Shown here: positions 1 to 10,640 of the stretch, piece after piece | How positions within the stretch are numbered: position 1 is the stretch's first letter | Layout of the letters: each line of letters starts with the position of its first letter | DNA from: Skeletonema tropicum | Lineage: Eukaryota; Bacillariophyta; Thalassiosirophyceae; Thalassiosirales; Thalassiosiraceae | NCBI GenBank assembly: GCA_037178625.1 | Contig: CM074142.1 | Coordinates: 1,426,001-1,490,000 of the forward strand | Direction of reading: 5' to 3' | Length of the DNA: 64,000 nt | Position numbers and translations under genes: made by a program | The notes under the pieces: generated by a model | Database searches by the model: none | The model's input: the letters and a program-made list of their open reading frames with translations, nothing else | What the model was told of the DNA's origin: nothing

Positions 1-585
1 TTCATTGGTGTTACATTACAATCTGGCGACGGAGTGGCAAACAGTAACGACAACCTTGCGTGCATACTGATGCAGCTAATGGCCGTATCAATAGTGAGGA
101 GGAGGATGCCGGAGGTGATGTAAAGAAGCATCGAAAGGGACCAAACTACTCCGGCGGCAATACCACTTCTCAAAAGACAATGACATCATTAGAAATGATT
201 CTTAATAGAAGAGGTTCAATTTCACGTGTCATTTCTCAACTGGATGGAAGTTGCCAGGCGTCGTGAGCAAATCATTAATAACATCAAGCGGAAGACTTCG
301 GAAGCAGTAGTGGGTATTGAGTATGTAGTAGCTGTAGCAGCTGCCGAAATGTGCCAAGATTGAGCGTGGAGACGGTTATATCAATCGTGCACTCGAACAA
401 CAGGCTACCGAGGGCAATAATGCGGTTGAGGGAGCTGATGCGGCGGCATTAACATAGTAGAGAACAATTGCATCATCGTGCGATCTCTCTTGGGAAAAGA
501 AGAGCCGACCCCATCATTTTAAATTTGAACATAGGAATTGGTACATCGATTTTGGCGGGAAATTACTTGGCGGTCGTGGCCAGCG
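1..585. other. Left edge, no gene supported
   Basis: Only short open frames are present here, the longest 68 codons at 60-266 on the plus strand, with no recognisable domain. I see no splice-supported gene, RNA gene or repeat in this stretch. It directly borders the target-site duplication of the transposon that starts at 595. Confidence 0.3.
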
Positions 586-594
586 AACTAAATC

Positions 595-3208
595 AGGGGG
601 TGTTTTCATAAAAAGGGTTATTCCAACGTATATTTTATTACCGGAGACGTTTCGAAGCGGTTCTTAAAATTTTTTGTGGAGGTGTACAGACAGACCGAAA
701 CTCCATTTTATTCGACAAACTTGTCGATGACATGCTCATCGGGAACAAGGCAGCCGGCCTATCTTTGCTAAAGTATTGAATTATACTAGCTTTTGAAAAG
801 AAAGACGGACCGTAGTCCACCTGCGAATACACTGTGTGGGTGGACCACGGTGGCCGATTTTTGAAAATTCCCCGAACGGACGAGTATCTATATACTTAAA
901 CTGACGCGCGTGTGCGTGCGTGCGTGTGTGTATATCATGTCCGTTAGTCCGTTAGTTAGTGAGGTAGCCAAAATTTGCTGGCCAAAATTCAAACGAGGTT
1001 GTTTCTTCTCAATCTACACAAAGTGTTACGTAGGAATTAGTACCAAAAGTCAAAATTGGCGAGGCATGTGACAGCCAGTCCCAGTGTCACATTTTGAGGT
1101 GTATGTAACACGAAGCGGATTGATTGAGTTTGGAGTGTCACAATCAGGGGGTTGAGTTTGGGAGTGTCACAAATAATTATTATCACAGTGCACAATCGTA
1201 CTTAGAGAAGTAGTGGATGCAGGTGCCCAGTAGAAGCGCTTTTCTTGCAGCGGCAACGAGTTCAGGGTAGGAGCAAGAATAGATTGGACGGTGGGTACAA
1301 GCAACATAAGCATTCATGAGAAGTGGCTTCTTGAGGTGCAGCTTCTTCTTTGGCAGGAGCGAGTGGTAAGCATGTTGCAAGGGAATACAAGAAGTGACTT
1401 GAGAGTGTAACATTTTTTGTGCGTACTGACGCGGGACGCGCTAGCCGCGCTTGCGCGGCTAGTTTTTAGAAAACTACACTCCACCATGACGATGAAAATT
1501 GTGCCGCCCGAATGATCGTCCTCTACACCAATACAATCGTCACCCCTCCCATATTAACCTGATCGGATCCCCTCTATTGGTTGTTTACAACGTTGTTGTC
1601 CGTTTCTGGATTCAGAATCGCCCCAGAACTCAATAACTAACACTCCGGGCAAGTGTCGAGATCGGTCGGTCGGCACAACATTTCGGGGGGAGAATTCAAT
1701 TATTGGAACATAAGTTTTGCACAAAGCAGTCAACTTCACATCATCCGCCTCCTTTAGGATATATACGTCGGTTGTTATGCAGTTTGTGGATGATATTGCA
1801 TAGAGCGGACATGATATTGGAGTATCTCTCACGGATTTATTCAACAAAGAATTGCCCAACACGTGCATTATTCGACAATCTAGTGAAGAGGGGCGTACAA
1901 TACCCAAATGAGCCGCATCTACTGTATGTTAGTATAGGCTATGGTGGGTGCCTGGTTCAGTTGGTAAGGGACAAAATTGATGATTACCATGGCATCAGCT
2001 CTTTATACATTACGGGCGCAATCATAAAAATCCATCAATTTTCGTGCGGCATTTTTCGTTTCGCAGGCACGAACTACATCCATCGGATCTCAATGCCCAA
2101 AACAGCTTTGTATATACCATGGCTAGAGGAGGATGTCTTTACATTGTTGTTCTATCAGAATAGGAGGAGATATACGCAATCCTACCCTCTCCACTAGCGC
2201 AGATGACAACTCAACGCATGCTGACAGATCCGTGTACTTTGGGATTGCTACGGATAATTCAACCTCATTCCACCACATGTCATCCTTCTATAGGTTATAT
2301 GAAGTGATGTGAAGCAGCTTATTACGGTATGTAGTCTATGATGTAAGAGACATAGCCCCATAACACAAAAATTCGATTATTTTGGAGAGCTAAATTTGAC
2401 ACCCAAATTTGAAAATATTACAAGAGACAATCAATACGTGACACATAGATCCGCGCAAACAATGCCTCTATATATACGCCGAGAGTAGTTGCTGTTCTTT
2501 TCGTTGTTAATAATCATCTCGTCATGCTATTGCAGAATATACGAGCGAAAATTCATGAGAGTCGATTCGGATGTCATGCTTCGCTCACGGGATATATCAC
2601 TGCTATGAAGACCAGAACGGGTACTTCAGTCTTTGTGGATCCACCTCATGTATCAAAAGAAAGAGATTGTGTGCTGACTTGGGTGTATTACGTCTCAAGG
2701 GGGATGATATGCTCCATCTTCATGGTGATGACATGATATTGTGGCCACTTGCAGCTCATTCTACATGATTACAGTGCAGGAACACGAATGAATAGCCCAA
2801 AATTTTATCAAATATCATTGCATATACACTGGTACATGAGTTCCGCATATAGTTTACATCATGAGATGAGTATTATCTGTGGTAAGCGACGATATAGGGG
2901 CAAAGATACCATGGTTAGAGCCATTTTTGGTCTTGTGAGATCTGATGATGGATTGCGCCATTATTTTCATAACCGGTTGGTATCCTCCTACAATAGCCAT
3001 ATCTAATTCCAACAAAGGGTGTGTAAATGTCCAATACCAGATGAGTGATTTTCTTGTAATTGTATCTATTGATATCTTCGACCATGGTGGTGCTATAAAC
3101 ATAATTCTTCCTATAAATCACTTCCAATACCCTTAGGTATGCATATAATCACTTGGTCGATGTTTTTTGGCAGCATAAAAAATTCAGAAAGTTATGAAAA
3201 CACCCCCT
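595..3208. mobile_element. 2.6 kb TIR element with 9-bp target duplication (Mutator-like, non-autonomous)
   Basis: The two ends are inverted copies of agggggtgttttcata (left end 595-610, right end 3193-3208). They are flanked by the identical 9-mer aactaaatc at 586-594 and 3209-3217. Nine-base duplications are typical of Mutator-like elements, so that is the inferred superfamily. The interior has several short open frames on both strands (the largest 164 codons at 1703-2197), none of which resembles a MULE transposase. The element therefore looks non-autonomous or decayed. Very short TIRs are unusual for plant MULEs but occur in non-TIR or short-TIR types. Boundary confidence is high because TIR and TSD agree; superfamily confidence is moderate. 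Confidence 0.75.
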
Positions 3209-3269
3209 AACTAAATCCCATAAGTACCATACACCGCAACTCCAATTTTATTTTATGTAGTTACTACGA

Positions 3270-3325
3270 TACTCCCTCTCTCTCTATCTCTCTCTCTCTC
3301 TAGAGAGAGAGAGAGAGATAGAGGA
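3270..3325. repeat. CT/GA microsatellite with dyad symmetry
   Basis: A pyrimidine run of ct repeats switches near 3300 to a purine run of ga repeats, making a short self-complementary microsatellite. It creates artefactual Ser/Leu and Arg/Glu open frames on both strands, which I do not annotate. Confidence 0.8.
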
Positions 3326-3699
3326 GGAGTAGGCAGAAAGGAGAACTTACACAAACCTGGAGGGACTCGGGCTGGTCCCGGTCCCGAAGACGCCTGTGGC
3401 TGTGGGGCCTGCTGGGTACTAATTGGTCGACGGATGTGGAAAGCGAATGCTTTGGTGCAGGCAAGACCGAATTGTGTGAGAAAGTGGATTTTGGGGGTGG
3501 GTGCTGTGTAGGAATGGCCGTAAAATTTCTGGTGGGCTGGTTTGGATGAGGACCACGAGTAGTTTGCAAGGGGGAGGATGCCATGTGGGGCCGAACTGTG
3601 GAGGGAGTCGAGGCACATCTAGTACATCTTTGCAGCTTGAGGCCAGTTGGCTGTGAAGGAGAGTGGTCGAATCGGGTCGTCACCGAAAAGGAATCTGCG

Positions 3700-4360
3700 G
3701 AGCATTGGGCGGCATGCTGGAAAGGCGATGATTATCACCAGGGCCTTAACGGGTTACGCAGTTCGGGAGCTGCTTGGAGAGCAATGTTTTCCAACTTCAT
3801 CATCAACCAGCTAGGATTTACGTCAACGCACGTCGATCAAGATGTCTACAGACGCAAGTCATTCTACAGCGACAAGAATGGGAACCAAGTTGCTTACTAT
3901 GAGCTCTTGCTGGTTTATGTTGATGATGTCTTGCTTGTCTCTAAGGATCCGCAGCAAGTTACGGAGAAGATAGGAGAGAGGTAACGTCTCAAAGATGGAT
4001 GGGCAAAGCCCACGCAGTACCTCGGTGCTGAGATATTCGAGCACACCATCGAATAGGGTGACAGGGCATGAGGCGTCAGCAGCAAGAAGTACATCACAAG
4101 CGTCGTGAACCAAGTTCAGAAGATGCTTGAGGATGATGGCCGCTCGCTAAAGGGTTCCCACAATAAAAAGAAGAACCACGGACCGTTACCAGAGAAGTAT
4201 CGCCCAGAGTTGGACGGCAAGAAGGAGCTTAAAGGTAAAATGTTTTCGAGGTACCAACAGATTATGGATGCTTCGCTGGGGAGAAAAGCTGGGTAGGGCC
4301 GACATACTCATCCACGTGGCTCTCGTACTTCTGCGAGGGCAGTGGAAGTGATGATGGCCG
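3700..4360 (+). pseudogene. Ty1/Copia reverse transcriptase remnant
   Basis: The plus-strand frame that is open at 3583-3984 carries Copia reverse-transcriptase hallmarks. These are a GLRSSGAAWR block (Copia: YGLKSSGxxWH), then a D-x-DVY block, and the catalytic LLVYVDDVLLVS box with its two aspartates at about 3917-3952. The same frame continues past stops at about 3982, 4054 and 4075 through a KPTQYLGAEIFEH block and a lysine-rich GKKELKGKMFSRYQ block, as in diatom CoDi elements, before ending at a stop near 4294. A weak RADIL/H match continues to about 4350. There is no gag, protease, integrase or LTR nearby. It is a dead fragment of pol. The match to the Copia RT family is strong; subfamily assignment is inference. 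Confidence 0.85.
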
Positions 4361-4679
4361 TAAACTAGATGTTGTGGGTGGTACCGCATTTGCAGACTAG
4401 AGCTGAAGCAGGGTGGTAGGTAAAGACATTATTTTGTCCTCTGCACAATTCACTTCGCCTCGGGCTCTTGGACGAACAAGACAAGGCTAAGTCGTGCTCC
4501 CAACTGGAGTCAAAAACTTCCCATGCCCTGTCGACTTCTTGTTGAGAGATGTCGATACCCAATTGGTCTCTGTCAGAGACATCATCGCGATCCTCTTTCA
4601 AATATCATACTGAGGAAGAGTTAAGCTATCATAGATACCACAGTACACAGAGGAATTGTCTTCAGATGACGACGAAGAA

Positions 4680-5110
4680 TGTGCTTGGAGTAGACTGGAT
4701 CTCAATGGAGCTTGACTCAAGATTTGATACAAGATACCTTGGACATTAATCTGAACTTGAAAGATATTCCTGGCATCATTTCTATGGAGGTCCTTCCTTA
4801 CTCCTTACTCGCTGAGATTCCTGCCCTTTAGTTATGAAAAAGGATTATTGAATGAAGTAGCTAGTTTCGACCCTCTCGAGAGACCGTGGTTGGCGACGTA
4901 GAATCTATTTCGAGTGCTTGGAGTAGAATTCGATCTCGAATTGGTAGAGAGCTTGACTCAAGATTTGATACAAGATACCTTGGACATTAATCTGAACTTG
5001 AAAGATTATTCCTAGCACCGTTTCTCTGGAGGTCCTTCCTTACTCCTTACTCGCTGAGATTCCTGCCCTTTAGTTATGAAAAAAGATTTTTTTATTGAAT
5101 AAAGTAGCTA
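4680..5110. repeat. Direct duplication, about 155 bp, period 241 bp
   Basis: The block starting gcttgactcaagatttgat occurs at 4710 and again at 4951. It stays nearly identical through the shared phrase ctttagttatgaaaa near 4840 and 5081. Both copies contain the same short reading frame ending at the same stop, which suggests the 3' end of a former coding region copied in tandem. Its relation to the upstream Copia remnant is unclear. Confidence 0.75.
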
Positions 5111-5383
5111 AATAGATATTCATTTTCAAGAACAGTTCCGCTACATCATGTATCTGTACAATATGTATGTCTAAGCCGTCGTGCACCAACCTACATGAAA
5201 ATATGTAGATCAATTTCTCAGGATTCTTGGTGAATAATCATGATAAAATCGACAATCCGATAATACGTAAATCGGACGAAGACAAACCCCAACCTTCAAA
5301 CTCAAACGATCAAAACGGTGAATCTCTTCCTCTTCCGAGAAAAACTGACAGTCACCGTCCACTCCAGTTTCAAGATGCGCAGC

Positions 5384-6004
5384 TTAAAAGTACAAGCTGT
5401 TTCTTATCGAGTTCAAAGAGGCACAGCTCCATACTCGATGGTAAGGATGCGCATTGCGCTCATCCTCTGTAACATCAGCCCCATTGCGATGAGACATCGA
5501 ACAAGGAGGAGGGGTTGTCTGGAGACTCATTTCTTGGAAGTCTTGCATGACATCTTGTTCTAAAAACAGAGCAGCTGCACGTGCCCGCTCTCTTGTCCAT
5601 TGAGAATGCTGTGCCGATACCATGGCTAGTATTGCTGAATGCGGAATCTGCGAGGCATGATGATGATGCCACCGCTGCTCTGCTAAGACGGCCCTTTGCA
5701 GGGCAAGCCTTCTATCCCTGTATTCTGCTGTTAGCTCGGGGTTGAGATACTTCTCGAGACCGAGAATCGCAGCAGCATTGATGGTAATGCCTTCTTGGTG
5801 TTGGTTGATGAAGGCGCGATGATATTCGAGTTGCGAGCGGACCTCACGAACTCGGTGGGAGAACCACGTCTTGAATAGATCAGTTTCTCCTTCGGAATAC
5901 CAAAGTGTGGTTGTCTGCTCTTCGCTAAGTGAGAGATTATCAACAATGGCCATGAGGCTTCTATCGGAGAAGCGAACTTGCTTTTTGCTTCTTGTTGTAT
6001 TCAT
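5384..6004 (-). CDS. Diatom-family conserved hypothetical protein (GLEKYL motif)
   Basis: A single-exon frame of 206 codons from the ATG at 6004 (product starts MNTTRSKKQVRFSD). An upstream in-frame extension to 6049 begins with TTG and is not used. After a basic N-terminus comes a region with WYSEGE, then a helical centre with GLEKYLNPEL, R-rich spacing, AVLAEQ, and a C-terminal helix rich in Ala/Arg. This order (GLE, then R, then AVLxxQ, then S...A) recalls a family of short, functionally unknown diatom proteins often found in large numbers per genome. That assignment is from memory of the pattern and unverified. No membrane segment or signal peptide is visible. The frame at 43031-43297 may be a distant relative. 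The gene lies between a decayed retroelement and a MITE cluster, and nothing around it hints at function. Confidence 0.55.
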   Translation of the reverse strand: MNTTRSKKQVRFSDRSLMAIVDNLSLSEEQTTTLWYSEGETDLFKTWFSHRVREVRSQLEYHRAFINQHQEGITINAAAILGLEKYLNPELTAEYRDRRLALQRAVLAEQRWHHHHASQIPHSAILAMVSAQHSQWTRERARAAALFLEQDVMQDFQEMSLQTTPPPCSMSHRNGADVTEDERNAHPYHRVWSCASLNSIRNSLYF

Positions 6005-6073
6005 CTTGACCAGAATGTTGTTGATGTTTTTTTTGATTGTGTCTTCCAAGTGTTAGTGTTTGTGTACCTATTT

Positions 6074-6889
6074 ACTACTGGCAGGAAAAAAGTGGCACCA
6101 GTGCCAATCTCAAATCTCACACAAAAAACTACTCCCTCTGTCCCAAAAAAAAGTGTCCATCTAGAAGATTGTGTCAGAATAAGCTCAATTTTAGTCGATA
6201 AAATTGCTAGCGCACATCGTTGGAAAGCTAATTTCACGGCGGATCCGCTTATTTGTGGATTGGAGGTTGTTAAGCGATTTTTTGTGCTAATATTGTTGAA
6301 AAAGAGGTAAATTTAACCTTAAACCTAACCCTAATGCAAAAACGAACGTGTAGAAAGATCACTTTGTACTTGTAGGAATAGTACGATTACGCGAAAATTA
6401 TTTTCTGTACTTCAAATGGACACTTTTTTTTGGGACAGAGGGAGTAACAAAATGAACAAAGTCATAAATGTGGCCATGATACTCGACAAAAATACATAGA
6501 ACAGCCTCAAGATACCATACCAATCTTTATATATACATTATCTGCTTCAGAAGAAACTATAGTTCATCCATATAGAGCAACTATCTACAATTTTGGCGCC
6601 GATAACTGCTATTTTGATCTAGGATGACGCATGCCTACGACATCTTTGCATGCGTGTGCTGCTGCTGCTATGCGAATATACTACATATAACGTTGACCAG
6701 TGGTTCTATCGAAAGCTATTAGTCTCTTCTATCAAATTATGGACGGAGATGGGGTCGGGAGGGCGATATTGACGCGCAGAACCACCATAGTAGGGGTTTA
6801 AAATCGATGGTTGTGTTTTGTTAGTGTTTTGTGTGAGATTCTAGTTGGTGCCACTTTTTTCCCGGTGAAACTTTTTTCCCGCCAGTAGT
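6074..6889. mobile_element. Imperfect-TIR element, interrupted by a MITE
   Basis: Left end actactggcaggaaaaaag (6074) is mirrored by gccagtagt at 6881-6889. Inside this the pair continues: gtggcacca near 6092 is mirrored by tggtgccac near 6846, and the caaatctcacacaaa side is mirrored by ttgtgtgagatt. Without the nested MITE the element is about 0.5 kb. A target duplication is not clear. The right arm contains a local duplication of its ttttttcccg segment. No coding capacity. Confidence 0.55.
6132..6444. mobile_element. Stowaway/mariner-type MITE, 313 bp
   Basis: Inverted ends begin ctccctctgtcccaaaaaaa and run for about 29 bp, at 6132-6160 and 6416-6444, flanked by TA on both sides (6130-6131 and 6445-6446). 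The CTCCCTC-GTCCCA end is the classic Tc1/mariner Stowaway-type terminus. No open frame of transposase size. It sits inside the left arm of the larger element at 6074-6889, so it inserted later. Confidence 0.85.
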
Positions 6890-9800
6890 TTATGAATTTC
6901 TCCTTCTCCACTTCGCCGCGATCGAGACAAAGGAGGGTTGTTCGTGGTTTGCTGTAAATATGAATGTCGCAGCGCTATGAAGAACCAATCGAGAACCAGT
7001 AAGGTAAGAACCTTTCTTAGTCGATGAGGTTATCCCTCCGGCTCTCGAAGTATCCCCTAAATACCTCTCCATACGAATACGAATACGAATCCGCTCCTAC
7101 TTACGTAGGTAGGAACTAGTATTTAGTGCTTGCTGGATTCGGATCCGGGGAGGCACAAAAAGTGCTCCAAACCTCTAGGCGTACTTATCGGGATAGCGGG
7201 CGCATGGGCGTGCCCGCAAGAGGGACTGGTTTGACAGGAGGCTTGACGGGAGATTTTGGGTGATTTTGTGTCGATATTCGGGGATTTTGCCCGCATTTTA
7301 GCTCATTTCCACCTGATTTTTTGCAGTTGTTGGCCCCACGTGGGCACCGCCCACAAGAGGGTATGAAAAGCGCCCACCTACCGTCCGAAAACGAAAAGCA
7401 CAAAGCACCATCATGAATCAGACCATGCATGAGAGTTCAACGCACCAACAGTTGCCATTGGCAAGGTTTGAAAATGGAAGCACCACCTACCCAGGCCGCA
7501 GGCACCGGCACAGCTGGTAATGCCGCAGCTGCCGCTGGTGCTGGTAACCTCCTGACTGCTTCGGGCACCGGTGATGTTACCAATAATAATCTTCGATCAT
7601 CTGGTATTTCTACGGAGGCGATTTCTGATGGCACCAATGCTGCTGCGGCTATTGTTTGAGAGCAAATTAAGTAATCCTTAAAGATAAATACATTAAATGT
7701 GATTAGATTATGCAGAATTTAATACATTTCATGTCAATTATTCTGACTGCTGTACTGCTATTATACTTCTACAATCATAAATGCATTTCCTATTTCCTAT
7801 CAACAAACCTAAGTACTTCTAGTAACAACAACAGCCCATACTATCCACTGCATGAACAACTTAATACTATTATTAATTATCCACTGCGTTCATGCTCAAT
7901 TATCTGGCGAGGTGGAGGATTTGTCCCATTCCCAGAAGGCCACTCCAAAAGACCGCGCTTCCACATGATGTCGAAGTGATTAATAAGTTTCGACTTGAAT
8001 GTTGGTAGATTTTATCTTACAAACTTGCATCGGTCCTGGAACCTCATTCTCTACCTCTTGCTCTGGAACTGCTGGCAGCGGTGTGCCTTGTACACCTCCA
8101 ACATCTGTACCGGCTCCCATCCCTGAAGCTGATGTGCTCTTTATCTCATCGCTCAACAGCCCCTTCACTGGCTCCGGCCCTTCGACATCGAGTACCAGTA
8201 CCAGTACAGCACCAGCCCAACCACAACCTTGCTACAATCATACAGAAAAATAGTGTTATCATACCAAGGTCTCCCTCCCTTTCAGTTTCAGTTCGCCATT
8301 TCCAAATAAATACAATGCTAATCAGATTAGATATCTATGATACTAAAAGGGACCTGCTTCGGTACAACTGTACGGTCTTTTCTATTGCCGAATGGCTTTC
8401 CATTCAGTTCGCCATTTCCATTTCGGCGCTGACTTTACAATCGACCACTGTCCTGACCCTCCTTCTCCTACTGCCTCTGCCTATGAAGACGTTTCCTCGT
8501 TACAGCCAATGCCAGTGATAAGACTAAGATTTCTACAAGCCGCAGAGAGGAGAAAATTCACGACAATGGGTTGCAGTTCTGTCACCACCAACACAATGAC
8601 GAGAGATGACGTTCTTCGACTTCGAATCCTCTTCGTCTTTGCGGACGACAAACTCCTCCAAAGCTGCGGGCAATATGCTGCATGGGCCTCTCAGCCTCCT
8701 CTTTTAGTTTCATTTTCAGTAAGTACTTCTAGTGTGGAAATGTAGTAAGGCAGGGAATTCGGCTTCGTTTTTTCCAACTGGGCCAGCGCTCGCGCGCAGC
8801 GCCATGCTTCAACCACCGTTGCAAATGACTTTCATGAAATTTTGGTCTTGGTCGGACAAGGCAAGTACCGAGTTAGAATCAAAGTTGAGAACAGGATCCA
8901 GTTTAATACGTATTGTATGTACGTTCTCGCTTTCTCCCTCCTCGAACGTCGATCTTCTTCAATCGAACCAATTTCAATTTCTCTCCTTCTCATGCTACTC
9001 TTGAACCCCAAACAAGAGCCAGGGAGGAGCGCTCCGTGTAAACTTAACAACCGTTTATCCTCCTCCATGAAGAGGGTTGTTCTTGTTGCGTTGCTGTTTC
9101 GTAACTCGACAACACTTCCTCTAGGCATAGATTGCTGAACCATTGGCAGCTCTTGCTCTTGAAACTCTCATTTGGGGCATGAGAGCCCAATGCCTCCAAA
9201 AGTGTCATATTAAGTGACAGAGTTGGAAGCAATATCGTAACATATCACTTAGGAAATTAGGTAATTGTTGAATTATCGCTATCTAGACATCAGTGAACCA
9301 ACAATTGGAGTTGGAGTCTTCATACGCCGAGGGCGGAACCTAACAGCGTCGCAGTCGGAACCACGGGAGAGGGTCGTCTCTCCTACCACAGCTCGTTACA
9401 GAGTTGGAAGCAATATCGGCACCAAAATGTAGGAGGAGGAGGCCTTCACATGCCACAGGATGTCTTCGTCCTCGAAGATCATCTCATCCCTAATCAATCT
9501 CTTTCTCATGATCTCACACACACCTCGAGCGCACCCAGTCCTCACTATTCCCCATCCCCGCTGTTTCCTTCAATCTGAACTTTGTACATCATCTCTTTGA
9601 AATTGAAATGGGTCTGCAGATAATGATAACAACAACATGTCCGTGGTAAGCAAAGCCAAAGCCAAAGCAAAGCGTGTGTTTCTGTGGATCTGTCTGAGGC
9701 TGAGGATGACAACATTAGAATGTCAAACTTGACGCAGTAATAATTTGGAACCCCTAACCGGCAAACATCAGCCACTGGAACCATCAGCAGACGAGGTTTC

Positions 9801-9976
9801 TATCTCTCTCTCCGTAGTTTCTCTCGGTGCGTCTGGGGGTGAGAGCTTCTCTTTCTCTGTCTGGCGCTGCACGAAGCACAGACTCTATCTATCTATCTGT
9901 GAAGTTTTCACACAAACATCAACCTCATGCTGTAGCTCACACTTACTACTCATAACTAGAACAAAAAAGCAGCAAC
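6890..9976. other. 3 kb region without a convincing gene
   Basis: Short Ala/Gly/Thr-rich (ATG at 7474, to 7659) and Ser/Thr/Pro-rich (7999-8253) plus-strand frames could be exon pieces of a low-complexity protein, but no splice structure links them and no domain is visible. Overlapping frames at 8832-9143 on both strands are equally unconvincing. A 19-bp direct repeat, agagttggaagcaatatcg, occurs near 9221 and 9400. Nothing else is recognised. Confidence 0.3.
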
Positions 9977-10640
9977 ATGGTAGAAGACATCGCACGTGAA
10001 AATATTGATCAGTCACGGGGTGGCAGCAAGAAGCTAGCCTTGTTGTTTCAGTCCGGAAAGGTGCTTCTCCACAAATCCAAAGGTGCAGATGAAACGATTC
10101 TTTATAACGTGCACCTGCGTCGTGACACTAGCGATCAACGGTATGAAATCAAGTATGCGGATTGGGAGAGTGCTATGTATGGCCCTCGTTCGGACTTTCG
10201 TTCCGCACACGGGGTTTGAGGTGCATGTTGTTGTGTACGATAGCACTGGCAACGAATATGACGAGGTAGGTTATTTGGGCTCAACCTCTAACTTAATGGA
10301 CTTTCTCCAGAACAAAATGAAGCTCCTTGACGTGGTCAATATTGAAACGATTGAAATGGAGTAACGGAAGGATCTGAAACAATGGGGAAAGAAAACAGTT
10401 GTGGAGGACAGCTGCGGTGTTATCGAACCGATCTATCTCAATTGTGCACTGTTTGCAAGTTGTGAAACGACCCGTGCTGAGTTGAAGGCCATCGATCGGA
10501 TACATAAGATGGCAGTAATTAAGAATTGTTTATCTCTGCTATTCCTTCTTCTTCTTCTTGCTAGAGAGATTATACTTTCACTAATTCACCTTCATACCCC
10601 AATACGACACATCAACAACAACATTAAGCACTCGCCTCCT
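9977..10640 (+). pseudogene. Degenerate gene of unknown function
   Basis: The frame from the ATG at 9977 (MVEDIARENIDQ) is open for 80 codons to 10219. A second frame covering 10083-10364 takes over with hydrophilic, protein-like sequence (HVVVYDSTGNEYDEVGYLG). It then meets one stop at 10362-10364 and stays open in the same frame to 10643 (DLKQWGKKTVVEDSCG onwards). A single frameshift near 10200 plus one stop would explain a former gene of about 200 residues. An intron is possible but I see no good GT-AG pair at the shift. I do not recognise the family. Its 3' end overlaps the stop end of the convergent kinase gene. Confidence 0.35.

Noticed and set aside
1554..2197. Two overlapping frames of 117 and 164 codons on opposite strands
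   Set aside because: Both lie inside the 595-3208 element, lack domains and overlap; neither is supported as a gene.
3253..3683. Overlapping minus-strand frames of 121-127 codons
   Set aside because: Driven by the CT/GA microsatellite and proline-rich low complexity; no domain, and overlapping frames on the same strand contradict each other.
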